Shown: positions 34,843-42,784 of the stretch, in pieces
Layout of the letters: every line of letters starts with the position of its first letter
Numbering within the stretch: position 1 is the stretch's first letter
Assembly: GCF_001563475.1 (NCBI RefSeq)
Contig: NZ_LPUT01000027.1
Coordinates: 359,118 to 423,117 of the forward strand
DNA from: Sporosarcina sp. HYO08
Lineage (GTDB): Bacteria > Bacillota > Bacilli > Bacillales_A > Planococcaceae
Length of the DNA stretch: 64,000 nt
Reading direction: 5' to 3'
Program-made: the position numbers and the translations under genes
Notes under the pieces: model-generated
Told to the model about the DNA's origin: nothing
Database searches by the model: none
What the model saw: only the letters and a program-made list of their open reading frames with translations

Positions 34843-35187
34843 ATGGCACGAAAACGAAATAATGGAATTTTGTTGGCAACCATTGCAGCTGGAACTTATG
34901 CATATTTTAGTAAAAAGGAAAATCGGGACAAGGCCCAAGTGATATTCCAAAATGCGAAGACAAAATTGGATTCTTTTCTCCAATCGCAAAAATATAATCG
35001 GGATTCTGAAACGAAGGTTGGACATTCGGATCCATACGATCTTCAGGACAATAAAATGGTAAGTGAAGGATCGCAAACGAGCGTTCATTATTATAATCAG
35101 CAGGTTGAAGACGATGAAGCAAAATCGCATGAAACAGACGGTCTTTACACGAAGAAAGAACAAGGAGAAATTGGACAGGCACAGTAA
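34843..35187 (+). CDS. Small YtxH-like stress protein
   Basis: 114 residues. An N-terminal hydrophobic segment (GILLATIAAGTYAYF) followed by SKKENRDKAQ and an amphipathic helix recalls YtxH-type proteins, several of which are general-stress proteins. The C-terminal half is polar, rich in D, E, Q and K. I do not recognise a specific orthologue. TGGGAGG precedes the ATG. A strong sigma-B promoter makes it a likely member of the general stress regulon, and the sigB operon is in the same window. Confidence 0.6.
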   Translation: MARKRNNGILLATIAAGTYAYFSKKENRDKAQVIFQNAKTKLDSFLQSQKYNRDSETKVGHSDPYDLQDNKMVSEGSQTSVHYYNQQVEDDEAKSHETDGLYTKKEQGEIGQAQ

Positions 35188-35286
35188 CGAAGATATTTTT
35201 GGCGTATAGACAAAGTCGTTTTTTGACTTTGTCTATTTTAATTTCACTTTGGACGTGTGGGTAGACAATTTTTCAATGGACATTCA

Positions 35287-35316
35287 TTGTCATAGTCGGT
35301 GTCTATAAGGTATACT
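35287..35316 (+). promoter_or_regulatory. Sigma-A promoter of yidC
   Basis: TTGTCA (35287-35292), 18-base spacer, TATACT (35311-35316). Confidence 0.6.
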
Positions 35317-35349
35317 TTTTAGTAGTTTGAATTAGTGAAGGTGAATCTA

Positions 35350-36207
35350 TTGAAGAAAAGAATTAGTTTTGTGGCAATGTTGATCACGGCCGCCGTCTTT
35401 TTAAGTGGTTGCGCGGGCGTCGAGAAAAAAGAAGGCACGTTTTATGATCTTTTCGTCAAGCCAATGGAATGGCTGCTTCATTATTTTAGTGATCTACTTA
35501 ATGGAAGCTATGGGCTTGCCATTATTCTCATTACCGTAATCATTCGGTTAATCCTTATGCCTTTCATGCTGAAAAATTACAAAGCCCAGCAACAAATGAA
35601 AGTGAAGATGGATGCGCTTCGTCCGGAAATGGAAGATATTCAGAAACGGATAAAAGAAGCGAAAGAAAAAGAGGATAAAGATGAGCAAGTAAAACTTCAA
35701 CAAGAAATGATGGGGCTTTATTCAAAGCATGGTGTCAACCCGTTAAATATGGGATGTCTCCCGCTCATTATCCAAATGCCAATCATTATGGGGCTTTATT
35801 TTGCAATTCTCTATTCACCCGAAGTGAAATCACATCAATTTTTATGGTTTAACCTAGGAACACCCGATATGATTATGATGCTCTTGGCTGGAGCTGTCTA
35901 CTTCGTTCAGGCACGTGTATCCCTATGGACAATGCCGGAACAACAAAAGCAACAGATGAAGATGTTTATCTACTTATCGCCGATTATGATTATGTTCATC
36001 TCGTTTAAAGCGATGTCAGCATTACCGTTGTATTGGGCGGTAGGAGGGCTACTTCTTATCTTCCAAACTTATCTTGGACGTAAGTTTTATTATACAGAGC
36101 CAGAAGTGGCTACGGAAACCGCCGATCAGAAGAAACCAGATGATCAAAAGAAATCGGACGATCAAAAGAAGCCGAACAATCAGAAGAAATCAAAGCGAAA
36201 AAAATAA
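35350..36207 (+). CDS. yidC: Membrane protein insertase, YidC/OxaI family lipoprotein
   Basis: 285 residues. A lipoprotein signal (LITAAVFLSGC) gives a lipid-modified cysteine near residue 21, then about five helices with the YidC signature GLAIILITVIIRLILMPFMLKNY and NPLNMGCLPLIIQMPIIMGLY. It inserts membrane proteins, like B. subtilis SpoIIIJ or YqjG. TTG 35350 is chosen because GAAGGTGA lies five bases before it; GTG codons at 35335 and 35341 overlap the site. The C-terminus is a basic tail with four DQKK/NQKK repeats, which in this family contacts the ribosome. Confidence 0.9.
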   Translation: MKKRISFVAMLITAAVFLSGCAGVEKKEGTFYDLFVKPMEWLLHYFSDLLNGSYGLAIILITVIIRLILMPFMLKNYKAQQQMKVKMDALRPEMEDIQKRIKEAKEKEDKDEQVKLQQEMMGLYSKHGVNPLNMGCLPLIIQMPIIMGLYFAILYSPEVKSHQFLWFNLGTPDMIMMLLAGAVYFVQARVSLWTMPEQQKQQMKMFIYLSPIMIMFISFKAMSALPLYWAVGGLLLIFQTYLGRKFYYTEPEVATETADQKKPDDQKKSDDQKKPNNQKKSKRKK

Positions 36208-36283
36208 CAATTGGAGTTGTTCAATGCGTCCGTTATCCATGACACTTTGAACAACTTTTTTGATTTTCAAGGAGGATGAAAAA

Positions 36284-36532
36284 ATGCCGAAAGGATGGCT
36301 ATTCATCATTGGGATTGTCGCAACTGCCCTTGCCTCACTTTATTTCATTGTTAAATTAAACTTACATTATGCCGTACTCTCTATGACAGCATTGTTTACA
36401 CTGACAAACGCGTCCCGTGTGAAAAGGTTTCGAGAACAAGGAATGGAACGTGAAGCAAAATGGATGCGATCGATGGCATTCTTTTTTGGGATTGCATGTA
36501 TTGTCTACTTTTTCATTATCATACTGGGATAA
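36284..36532 (+). CDS. Small membrane protein of unknown function
   Basis: 82 residues with three hydrophobic segments (about 5-22, 25-45 and 63-82) and a basic cytoplasmic loop SRVKRFREQGMEREAKW. I do not recognise the family. GGAGGAT lies before ATG 36284. It sits between yidC and a carboxypeptidase gene. Confidence 0.6.
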   Translation: MPKGWLFIIGIVATALASLYFIVKLNLHYAVLSMTALFTLTNASRVKRFREQGMEREAKWMRSMAFFFGIACIVYFFIIILG

Positions 36533-36645
36533 AAAGGACCTATACAGGAAAAACATTTTCCTGCACACGTCCTTTTTCTACAGAGACACTTGAAAGAGAA
36601 AAAATGGTAAACTAGAGGAAGTGAAGATGAAGGAAGGCAAAGAGA

Positions 36646-37503
36646 ATGAAGCGGAAAAATAAATATACAGATAGAACCCAATCTAAAAAGAATGGAAAAG
36701 CATTAACCATTGCATTGATTATTTCAGGAACGATTATGACAAGTCTCGTTATTTGGTTAGGGATGCATCAATGGGATCTTAACAAAAGCTTTTCAGCGAT
36801 TACAGGGAGTAATCAAACGAAGGAACAACAGGAACCGGTTTCTGAAAATCATTCGGATCCGGAAACTGATTCGACACCGTCTTCTGAAGTATCAGATTCA
36901 GCTGGAGTTGAAGCACCGACTGACGAGGTGGATTCGGAGCAAACAGATGCTGGAGGCTATATAGAAGGACAGCAGTTGCCAGAAGAGCCAACGTATATCA
37001 ATGGCGTTTTAATTGCCAATAAAAAATATCCATTACCTTCTACATTTGCACCAGGTGAAAATCAGGAAGCGCGTGAAGCGTTTAATAAAATGGCCGCGGA
37101 GGCGAAACTTGTCGGCTTTCACCTGACTGCATTCAGTACCTACCGTTCGTTTGAATATCAAACAACACTGTACGAAAGGTATGTTGAAAGGGATGGAAAA
37201 GAAGCTGCCGATCGGTATAGTGCACGCCCTGGCTACTCAGAGCATCAAACTGGCTTGGCCTTTGATATCGGAGAAGTGAATTACGAAAAGCATTGGGCCT
37301 CTTCTTCATTCGCCGAAACGGAAGCGGGGAAATGGGTTGGGGCAAATGCCCATCGATATGGCTTCATTTTACGTTATCCTTTAGGAAAAGAAGAAATTAC
37401 AGGCTATATGTATGAATCTTGGCATTTCCGTTACGTAGGAGAAACGATTGCAAACGAAATCTATCAAAACAATAGTACGCTTGAAGAGTATTTAGGGATC
37501 TAA
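36646..37503 (+). CDS. D-alanyl-D-alanine carboxypeptidase, VanY family (YodJ-like)
   Basis: 285 residues: a single N-terminal membrane anchor (about 20-43), an acidic low-complexity linker rich in S, E, D and T (about 55-105), and a VanY-type zinc peptidase domain. Zinc ligands are visible in SARPGYSEHQTGLAFDIG (His and Asp) and SWHFRYVG (His). It trims D-Ala from peptidoglycan stem peptides outside the membrane. AAGGAAGG lies before the ATG. It ends near a large hairpin repeat. Confidence 0.88.
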   Translation: MKRKNKYTDRTQSKKNGKALTIALIISGTIMTSLVIWLGMHQWDLNKSFSAITGSNQTKEQQEPVSENHSDPETDSTPSSEVSDSAGVEAPTDEVDSEQTDAGGYIEGQQLPEEPTYINGVLIANKKYPLPSTFAPGENQEAREAFNKMAAEAKLVGFHLTAFSTYRSFEYQTTLYERYVERDGKEAADRYSARPGYSEHQTGLAFDIGEVNYEKHWASSSFAETEAGKWVGANAHRYGFILRYPLGKEEITGYMYESWHFRYVGETIANEIYQNNSTLEEYLGI

Positions 37504-37516
37504 AAGGACTATCTTA

Positions 37517-37607
37517 GAAGTGCCTGGCACCGCTGCACACTGTCAAAATGTAGTATCATGTTCTGTTTTCGATACTATATTTAGTGTTCAATGGTGCCAG
37601 GCACTTC
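37517..37607. repeat. Large intergenic hairpin with GTGCCTGGCAC arms
   Basis: GAAGTGCCTGGCACC at 37517-37531 is exactly complementary to GGTGCCAGGCACTTC at 37593-37607. Pairing continues inward, with CACT/AGTG and then GTAGTATC with GATACTAT plus a small bulge, so about 90 bases can fold on themselves. It shares its outer motif with the palindrome at 17255-17309. It sits between the convergent VanY-type and cardiolipin synthase genes and may terminate both. Confidence 0.75.
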
Positions 37608-37616
37608 ATTTTGTGT

Positions 37617-39074
37617 TTACAATATCGGCGATAGTAACCGTGAAACCGATTCTTTTATTTTGACAGCGCGTGTACGCTGCAAATACATTTCATACGTCAA
37701 CTCCGTCGATGCTTGAATGTCTTGTTCAAACAGCTCGGCTAGTTCATGCGACTTTTCGCGGTCATAAATAAAAGCATTAATTTCAAAGTTCAACTTGAAG
37801 CTTCGAACATCGATATTCGCAGTGCCGACGGTCGATAATTCATCATCCACAACAATCTGTTTTGAATGGATAAAGCCATTTTCATAAATATACACTTTCG
37901 CTCCGGCTTTTAATAACTTTCCTACATTCGAATAAGTTGCCCAGTACACAAACATATGGTCAGGCTTGTTTGGAATCATAATACGCACATCTACACCCGA
38001 CAAACAAGCAACCCGCAGTGCATCGAGAAAACTGACGTCAGGAATGAAGTAAGGTGTTTGAATGTAAATATACTTTTTGGCGATGAAGATCATTTTTAAA
38101 TAACCATCTTTAATCTGTTCTCCCTGCGAATCGGGTCCGCTTGAGACGATTTGCATGCCGACAGATCCTTTTCTCGGTATGGCAGGAAAATACTGCTCCG
38201 CGTATTCGATGTCATGGTGCTCAGATGCTTGGTTCCAGTCAAGGATAAACCGGGTTTGAAGGGGATGAACTGCACTACCTTCAATCCGTAAATGAGTATC
38301 CCGCCAGTAACCAAATTTTTTGGAAAGCCCTAAATACTCATCCCCGACATTAAAGCCGCCTATATAGCCAATCCGACCATCAATCACAACAATCTTCCGG
38401 TGATTTCTATAATTTAAACGTGGATTAACAAGTGGGAAAACGGCTGGGAAAAACGCCTCAACCTCACCGCCGTGTTTGATCAGCTCGCGGAGATGTCTTT
38501 TATGAAGACCTCGGGAGCCGATATCATCAAAAAGAAAACGAACTTTTACCCCTTGTTTGGCTTTCCGAATGAGCACTTCTAAAATTTTCTTCCCCAAATC
38601 ATCGAGGCGGATAATATAGTATTGGAAATGGATATGGTCTTTTGCTTGTTCCAGGTCTTCGATAAGCGTATTAAACTTCATCATTCCATCATTGAAAACT
38701 TGCACATCATTATCTTGCGTTAAAACCGCGTGGTTGTTTCTTAAGTGAAGATAGACCATGTCTTGATAATGAGCAGTATCATCCAGCCTAAATTCGAAGG
38801 TATTATTTTCAATTGCTTCTACTTGGTATTGAATTAATTGCTCGATGCCAATTTTATCCCGGCCTTCCCAGCGAAATAATTTCTTTTCGCTCAGTTGTCG
38901 CCCTAACAGTAAATAGATGAAAAAACCAAAAAACGGAATAAAGAATAAGACGAGGAGCCATGCCCACGTCGCAGTAGGATCTCTTCTCTCAAGAAAGATC
39001 AATGCAGCAGCAAGAAAAATATTCAATATTAAAATGACAGTCACAGAGACGCCAATCAGTTGCGTTAGTGTCAT
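37617..39074 (-). CDS. cls: Cardiolipin synthase
   Basis: 485 residues: two N-terminal membrane helices (about 5-25 and 35-57), then two phospholipase D domains, each with an HKD motif (NHRKIVVID near 222 and HSKQIVVDD near 400). Condenses two phosphatidylglycerol molecules into cardiolipin at the membrane. Length matches Bacillus ClsA/YwiE types. GGGGGAG precedes the ATG. Confidence 0.9.
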   Translation of the reverse strand: MTLTQLIGVSVTVILILNIFLAAALIFLERRDPTATWAWLLVLFFIPFFGFFIYLLLGRQLSEKKLFRWEGRDKIGIEQLIQYQVEAIENNTFEFRLDDTAHYQDMVYLHLRNNHAVLTQDNDVQVFNDGMMKFNTLIEDLEQAKDHIHFQYYIIRLDDLGKKILEVLIRKAKQGVKVRFLFDDIGSRGLHKRHLRELIKHGGEVEAFFPAVFPLVNPRLNYRNHRKIVVIDGRIGYIGGFNVGDEYLGLSKKFGYWRDTHLRIEGSAVHPLQTRFILDWNQASEHHDIEYAEQYFPAIPRKGSVGMQIVSSGPDSQGEQIKDGYLKMIFIAKKYIYIQTPYFIPDVSFLDALRVACLSGVDVRIMIPNKPDHMFVYWATYSNVGKLLKAGAKVYIYENGFIHSKQIVVDDELSTVGTANIDVRSFKLNFEINAFIYDREKSHELAELFEQDIQASTELTYEMYLQRTRAVKIKESVSRLLSPIL

Positions 39075-39526
39075 GAGCTCCCCCCTTTTCTAAAGTCATT
39101 ACTTATGTACATAGTATACCGAATAATGAAGGAAAATGAAGAAATTAACACAAACCCTATCTTCACAATAAGAATTTCCGTCAAATTACGGGGCAGCAGT
39201 TAAACGGGAAGGGAAGCCATTATTTTTCATGTTCTAACATCTTATGTCTAATGCTCCCTAGTTATTTGTACCACTAACGAGATCTGTTTAATCCCTGTTC
39301 AATGAATGTTCCATAATCCCGTCATTCCTAGTCATCTGTGAGAAAGAATAGCTACATGCTCGAAAATAGTTAACTGGAAGAATAGTATTTTCTTGATAGG
39401 AGAAAAGGGCTGTAGTAAAATCTAAATGATCAGATTATTCCGGGGGGTAGTCTGTGAGGCTTAGGTTGAAAGGAGGGTTAGTGAGGTTAGATCCGATCTT
39501 GATATGACAAATGGAGGGGAAACTAT
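39075..39526. other. Non-coding stretch with a promoter
   Basis: About 450 bases with no gene seen. The left part is AT-rich and holds the unlocated promoter of the leftward cls. The right part has a promoter for the next gene at 39393-39421 and a G-rich leader of about 100 bases with a run of six G at 39441-39446. No RNA family recognised. Confidence 0.5.
39393..39421 (+). promoter_or_regulatory. Sigma-A promoter of the SLH/SGNH gene
   Basis: TTGATA (39393-39398), 17-base spacer, TAAAAT (39416-39421). Confidence 0.6.
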
Positions 39527-40900
39527 TTGAAAAGGATCGTACAGCTCCAAATTCTGTTTGCAATTGCCCTTGTTTTGCAACTAGTTATAAGTCCTGCACA
39601 ATCATTTGCTTCCGAGACGAAAGCGGAAGCAACGGTAGAGCCGGTTCACTACTTAGCGCTAGGAGACTCACTAGCCTTCGGGGTTAATTCCCAAGATAAG
39701 CCAGGGCTTGGTTACGCAGATCTAATTGCACAAACATTGAAAGCTTCGGGATTATTGAAATCCTATAACAAAGGTTTTGCAACGCCGGGCTATACGACAA
39801 AAAACATTTTAAGCGAATTACAAACAGACGTGGAAAAACCGATTATTGGATCTAACGATAACTCACAGACCGCTACCTTGCACAAATCTATCGCCACAGC
39901 AGATTTAATAACAATTAGTGTCGGTGCGAATGATCTATTTCAATACTTTAAGCTTAATAAAGAAACAGGCGAAGTAACATATGATGAGGCCGCGTTAAAA
40001 AATGAGATTGTACAGGTTGGACAAAATTATCACGCGATTTTAAAGGGAATCTACCAATTAAATCCAAAAGTCCAGATTTATATAATGGGATATTATAATT
40101 CATTCCCTTCGGTAGACCCCGCATTACAACCGATGATCAATCAGTTAGTTGCCGGTTTAAACACGGCGATTCAACAAGGAGCGATGGGAACGCCGGCAAT
40201 ATTCGTTCCAACTGCGGAGCAAATTGCAAAGGATTATCCAACGTATTTGCCAAACCCGCTAAGCGTCCACTTGAGCGCTGAAGGTTATCAAGTTGTTTTT
40301 GAACAATTTGATTGGGCGATTAAAAAGCATTATCAATGGCATACAGACGAAGAGACGTTACCGCATTTCCCGGATATTGCTACAAGTCCATTTAAAGATT
40401 ATATTCATAAATCCGTCCAGCTCGGTCTTGTAAAAGGTCATTCAGATGGAACCTTTAAACCGAATGATACTTTAAACCGTTTACAAGCTGCCGCGATCAT
40501 CGTCCGTTCACTCAATTTGCAGGTGAACATGGAAGCAGTGGCACCCTTTCCGGATATTAGAAGTTATTCAAAAGAAACGCAAGCTGAAGTTGTAGCTGCT
40601 TATCAATTCGGCATTGTCAAAGGCAGCAACGGAAAATTCCATCCAACCGCCCCTGTGACGCGTGCAGAGCTGGCGCTTATGCTTGAACGTACATTCGAGC
40701 TGGTAAGCGGATTGCCTTACGAGGCATCGACAACGCCATTTACAGATATCGGTCATTTAGATGCCGAAGCGCAAAAAGCCATCGCATTCTTATATGACTA
40801 CCAAATTGCAAGCGGCGCCGGGGATCAGTTCATGCCGCACGCCCCGACAACCCGTGGGCAAGCGGCGAAAATATTTGTGAACTTTGCCAGCCTTCAATAA
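39527..40900 (+). CDS. Secreted SGNH/GDSL hydrolase with three SLH domains
   Basis: 457 residues. A signal peptide (about 1-29, ending near SFA-SE) precedes an SGNH esterase/lipase domain: block I GDSLAFGVN, block III GANDLF, block V SVHLSAEGY with the catalytic His. Three S-layer homology repeats follow (about 285-330, 345-390, 405-450), each with a FPDI or FTDI type start and an acidic-to-TR(A/G) end, which anchor proteins to pyruvylated cell-wall polymer. So a cell-surface lipase or esterase is likely. TTG start with TGGAGGGG before it. Confidence 0.85.
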   Translation: MKRIVQLQILFAIALVLQLVISPAQSFASETKAEATVEPVHYLALGDSLAFGVNSQDKPGLGYADLIAQTLKASGLLKSYNKGFATPGYTTKNILSELQTDVEKPIIGSNDNSQTATLHKSIATADLITISVGANDLFQYFKLNKETGEVTYDEAALKNEIVQVGQNYHAILKGIYQLNPKVQIYIMGYYNSFPSVDPALQPMINQLVAGLNTAIQQGAMGTPAIFVPTAEQIAKDYPTYLPNPLSVHLSAEGYQVVFEQFDWAIKKHYQWHTDEETLPHFPDIATSPFKDYIHKSVQLGLVKGHSDGTFKPNDTLNRLQAAAIIVRSLNLQVNMEAVAPFPDIRSYSKETQAEVVAAYQFGIVKGSNGKFHPTAPVTRAELALMLERTFELVSGLPYEASTTPFTDIGHLDAEAQKAIAFLYDYQIASGAGDQFMPHAPTTRGQAAKIFVNFASLQ

Positions 40901-40904
40901 TAGT

Positions 40905-40950
40905 AAAAGAAGACCGTTCGCTGTTTGATAGCGAAACGGTCTTCTTTTTT
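40905..40950. terminator. Bidirectional terminator
   Basis: AAGAAGACCGTTCGCT pairs with AGCGAAACGGTCTTCTT (one bulge), flanked by A and T tracts, between convergent genes; it includes the end of the MFS gene. Confidence 0.85.
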
Positions 40951-42128
40951 TAGGCTTCGGTTGTAGCATTGATATTTCTTAGTGATTTGCTCGTTTTCCT
41001 AAAAGTGAAAATTAGAGCAATTGCAGCGAGTGCGACAATCGCGGAAATCATATACATATTGCCCGCTTCTTTGGTAAAGATCCACGTAAAAAGCAAAGGA
41101 CCAAAAATCCTGCCCATATTGTCCATCGAATAGGTCATTCCTGCTGCCGTTCCGTATTTTCCCCCTGCTTCCTTCGTCGTTAACGAAACAAGTATCGTGC
41201 GTGCAAGCGCGTTCCCAGCTGTAAAGATACTTAGTGCAACGCCTGCCCAAAATAAGTTCGTCGTAAAGGGGATTAAAAACAGCCCAAGTGCAGTAATAAT
41301 TTGTGCGCCAATGATCCAAGTCGTTTCCGTACCATTTTTCACTCGACGGACAACCGCCCCTTGGATGGCCGCATCAACGAAACCGCTGGCCATGAATAAG
41401 TAGCCAATTTGAAGCGGTGTAATTTGGATGTTGGAAATTTGGAATAGTTGAAACGTAGATTCTAATCCCGCTAGGACGAGTGTGACGACAAACGAGAGTA
41501 AAAATAAATAGCGAATGCGGTATTGCCAAAGTGTTGATCCACCCTTAGGGAGAAGTGTACGTTTATTCGCTTCGCCGCGCCTTTCAGGTTCTTTTAAAAT
41601 GATTCCTGCGTAAATTGCTAATGCCAATGTAAGAATACCGGAGGCGAGGTAGGGAAGTTGTAAGTTTGTATGTCCAAGCACCCCGCCAATTGCCGGCCCG
41701 AATATAAAGCCGAGTCCAATCGACATCCCGAGCAGTCCCATATATTTATTTCGATTTTCCTCATCTGTCATATCAGCTGCAAAACCTGTCACCGCGGTAT
41801 AAAGTGCGCCGGAGAATATTCCGCCTACAATGCGTGAAAGGTAAAGTAGCGGCAAATAATCTAAGAATAATGCAAAGAGAAAGAAGCTGGAACTGAAGCC
41901 AAGCAGTCCGATTAAAATAAGTTTTTTTCTTCCTGTACGATCAGATAGCGAGCCCCATAGCGGCGCCGTGAAAAAGGAGGCGAGTGCATAAATTGTAATA
42001 AGCCCCCCGACATGGACCTCACCATAGCCGTGGTCAAGTATGACTTCCGGAAGAATTGGAATGACAATGCCAAAGCCAAGATAAACGAAAAACTGTACCG
42101 ACATCAAAAGAAGGATTGCTTTTTTCAT
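40950..42128 (-). CDS. MFS multidrug-type exporter (DHA1, NorA-like)
   Basis: 392 residues and 12 helices. The A motif GSLSDRTGRKK between helices 2 and 3 and the antiporter motif C GLGFIFGPAIGG on helix 5 mark a proton-drug antiporter. Similar in kind to NorA, Bmr and Blt, but the drug is unknown and no MerR-type regulator is adjacent. ATG 42128 has AAGTGGG upstream; a TTG at 42146 would add six residues. Confidence 0.75.
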   Translation of the reverse strand: MKKAILLLMSVQFFVYLGFGIVIPILPEVILDHGYGEVHVGGLITIYALASFFTAPLWGSLSDRTGRKKLILIGLLGFSSSFFLFALFLDYLPLLYLSRIVGGIFSGALYTAVTGFAADMTDEENRNKYMGLLGMSIGLGFIFGPAIGGVLGHTNLQLPYLASGILTLALAIYAGIILKEPERRGEANKRTLLPKGGSTLWQYRIRYLFLLSFVVTLVLAGLESTFQLFQISNIQITPLQIGYLFMASGFVDAAIQGAVVRRVKNGTETTWIIGAQIITALGLFLIPFTTNLFWAGVALSIFTAGNALARTILVSLTTKEAGGKYGTAAGMTYSMDNMGRIFGPLLFTWIFTKEAGNMYMISAIVALAAIALIFTFRKTSKSLRNINATTEA

Positions 42129-42146
42129 GGTTAAACCCACTTTCAA

Positions 42147-42533
42147 AATAAATCGTATACTATTACTTCCATTCTACTCTTTGCGAGCTGGACAGACAAA
42201 GGAAATGATGAAGTATTGTGACAAAGACGCTGGATTTATAGTAGTGTCTAACCAATTACGTCTAGTCTCCGACAAATCAGCATTAATCTTCAACCAACTA
42301 GTCTAAGTGTCCAACAAACGCAACGAAGTCTCCAACCTTCGCCGTTCAGCAAACAATTCACCCGTTCGCAAATGTATGAAAAAACCCGAACAGGGAACAA
42401 TTTGTAACAGAATTGAAATGATTTAAAACCTTTAAGGAGTGGTATGATAAAATTAACTGCAGACTGAAGCATTTTCAAGAAACTTTCTACATGTATACAC
42501 GTCTTAATCTACAGAAAGGTCGAGGTGGAAAGG
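42147..42533. other. Non-coding stretch holding repeat locus B
   Basis: About 390 bases. Its centre is the 21-bp repeat array at 42243-42368. The right part leads to the small ORF at 42534 and contains no clear promoter. Reading frames through it are interrupted or lack ribosome sites. Confidence 0.5.
42243..42368. repeat. Intergenic 21-bp-phased degenerate repeat, locus B (five to six units)
   Basis: Units begin at 42243, 42264, 42285, 42306, 42327 and, weaker, 42348, exactly 21 bases apart. Each opens with the anchor AGTSTCCAACMAA (few mismatches), then about eight variable bases. Unit 2 has AATCAGCA at positions 12-19 and unit 5 has CGCCGT at 14-19, the same words at the same phase as in locus A at 11523-11585. 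Confidence 0.8.
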
Positions 42534-42674
42534 ATGGCTAACGAAGTGGATTTGAAGAAAATCATCTCCAACTTGGCGAAGTTGGGTGTTTCAGCCACAT
42601 TGACGAAATCCCGTTTGGAAATGCTGAAAGCCCTTGCGCCGCCTATTCAAGACCCAAATATTCAGTCTCCATAA
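42534..42674 (+). CDS. Small protein of 46 residues, unknown function
   Basis: Begins MANEVDLKKIISNLAKLG and ends DPNIQSP. An amphipathic helix seems likely in the first 35 residues; there is no membrane segment. The ATG has a good site (GAGGTGGAAAGG), normal codon use, and a strong terminator 20 bases after the stop, so I think it is a real gene. Homologues not recognised. It lies convergent to rodA. Confidence 0.65.
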   Translation: MANEVDLKKIISNLAKLGVSATLTKSRLEMLKALAPPIQDPNIQSP

Positions 42675-42695
42675 GAACGTATAGGGAAAAAGAGG

Positions 42696-42734
42696 AAAAG
42701 CTCCGATGGACTATCACATCCATCGGAGCTTTTC
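42696..42734. terminator. Terminator after the 46-residue gene
   Basis: AAAAGCTCCGATGGA pairs perfectly with TCCATCGGAGCTTTT. A tracts before and T-rich sequence after suit both directions, so it may also stop rodA transcription. Confidence 0.9.
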
Positions 42735-42784
42735 TTTTATCTTCATGCAGCAGAAGATCCCCACCTACGCCAAGGCGTAATTGA

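Noticed and set aside
42243..42368. A CRISPR array.
   Set aside because: The period is only 21 bases, the anchor is degenerate and there are no cas genes in the window.
42290..42478. A 62-codon minus-strand frame through repeat locus B.
   Set aside because: Lacks a ribosome site and is interrupted in phase with the degenerate repeats; no support as a gene.
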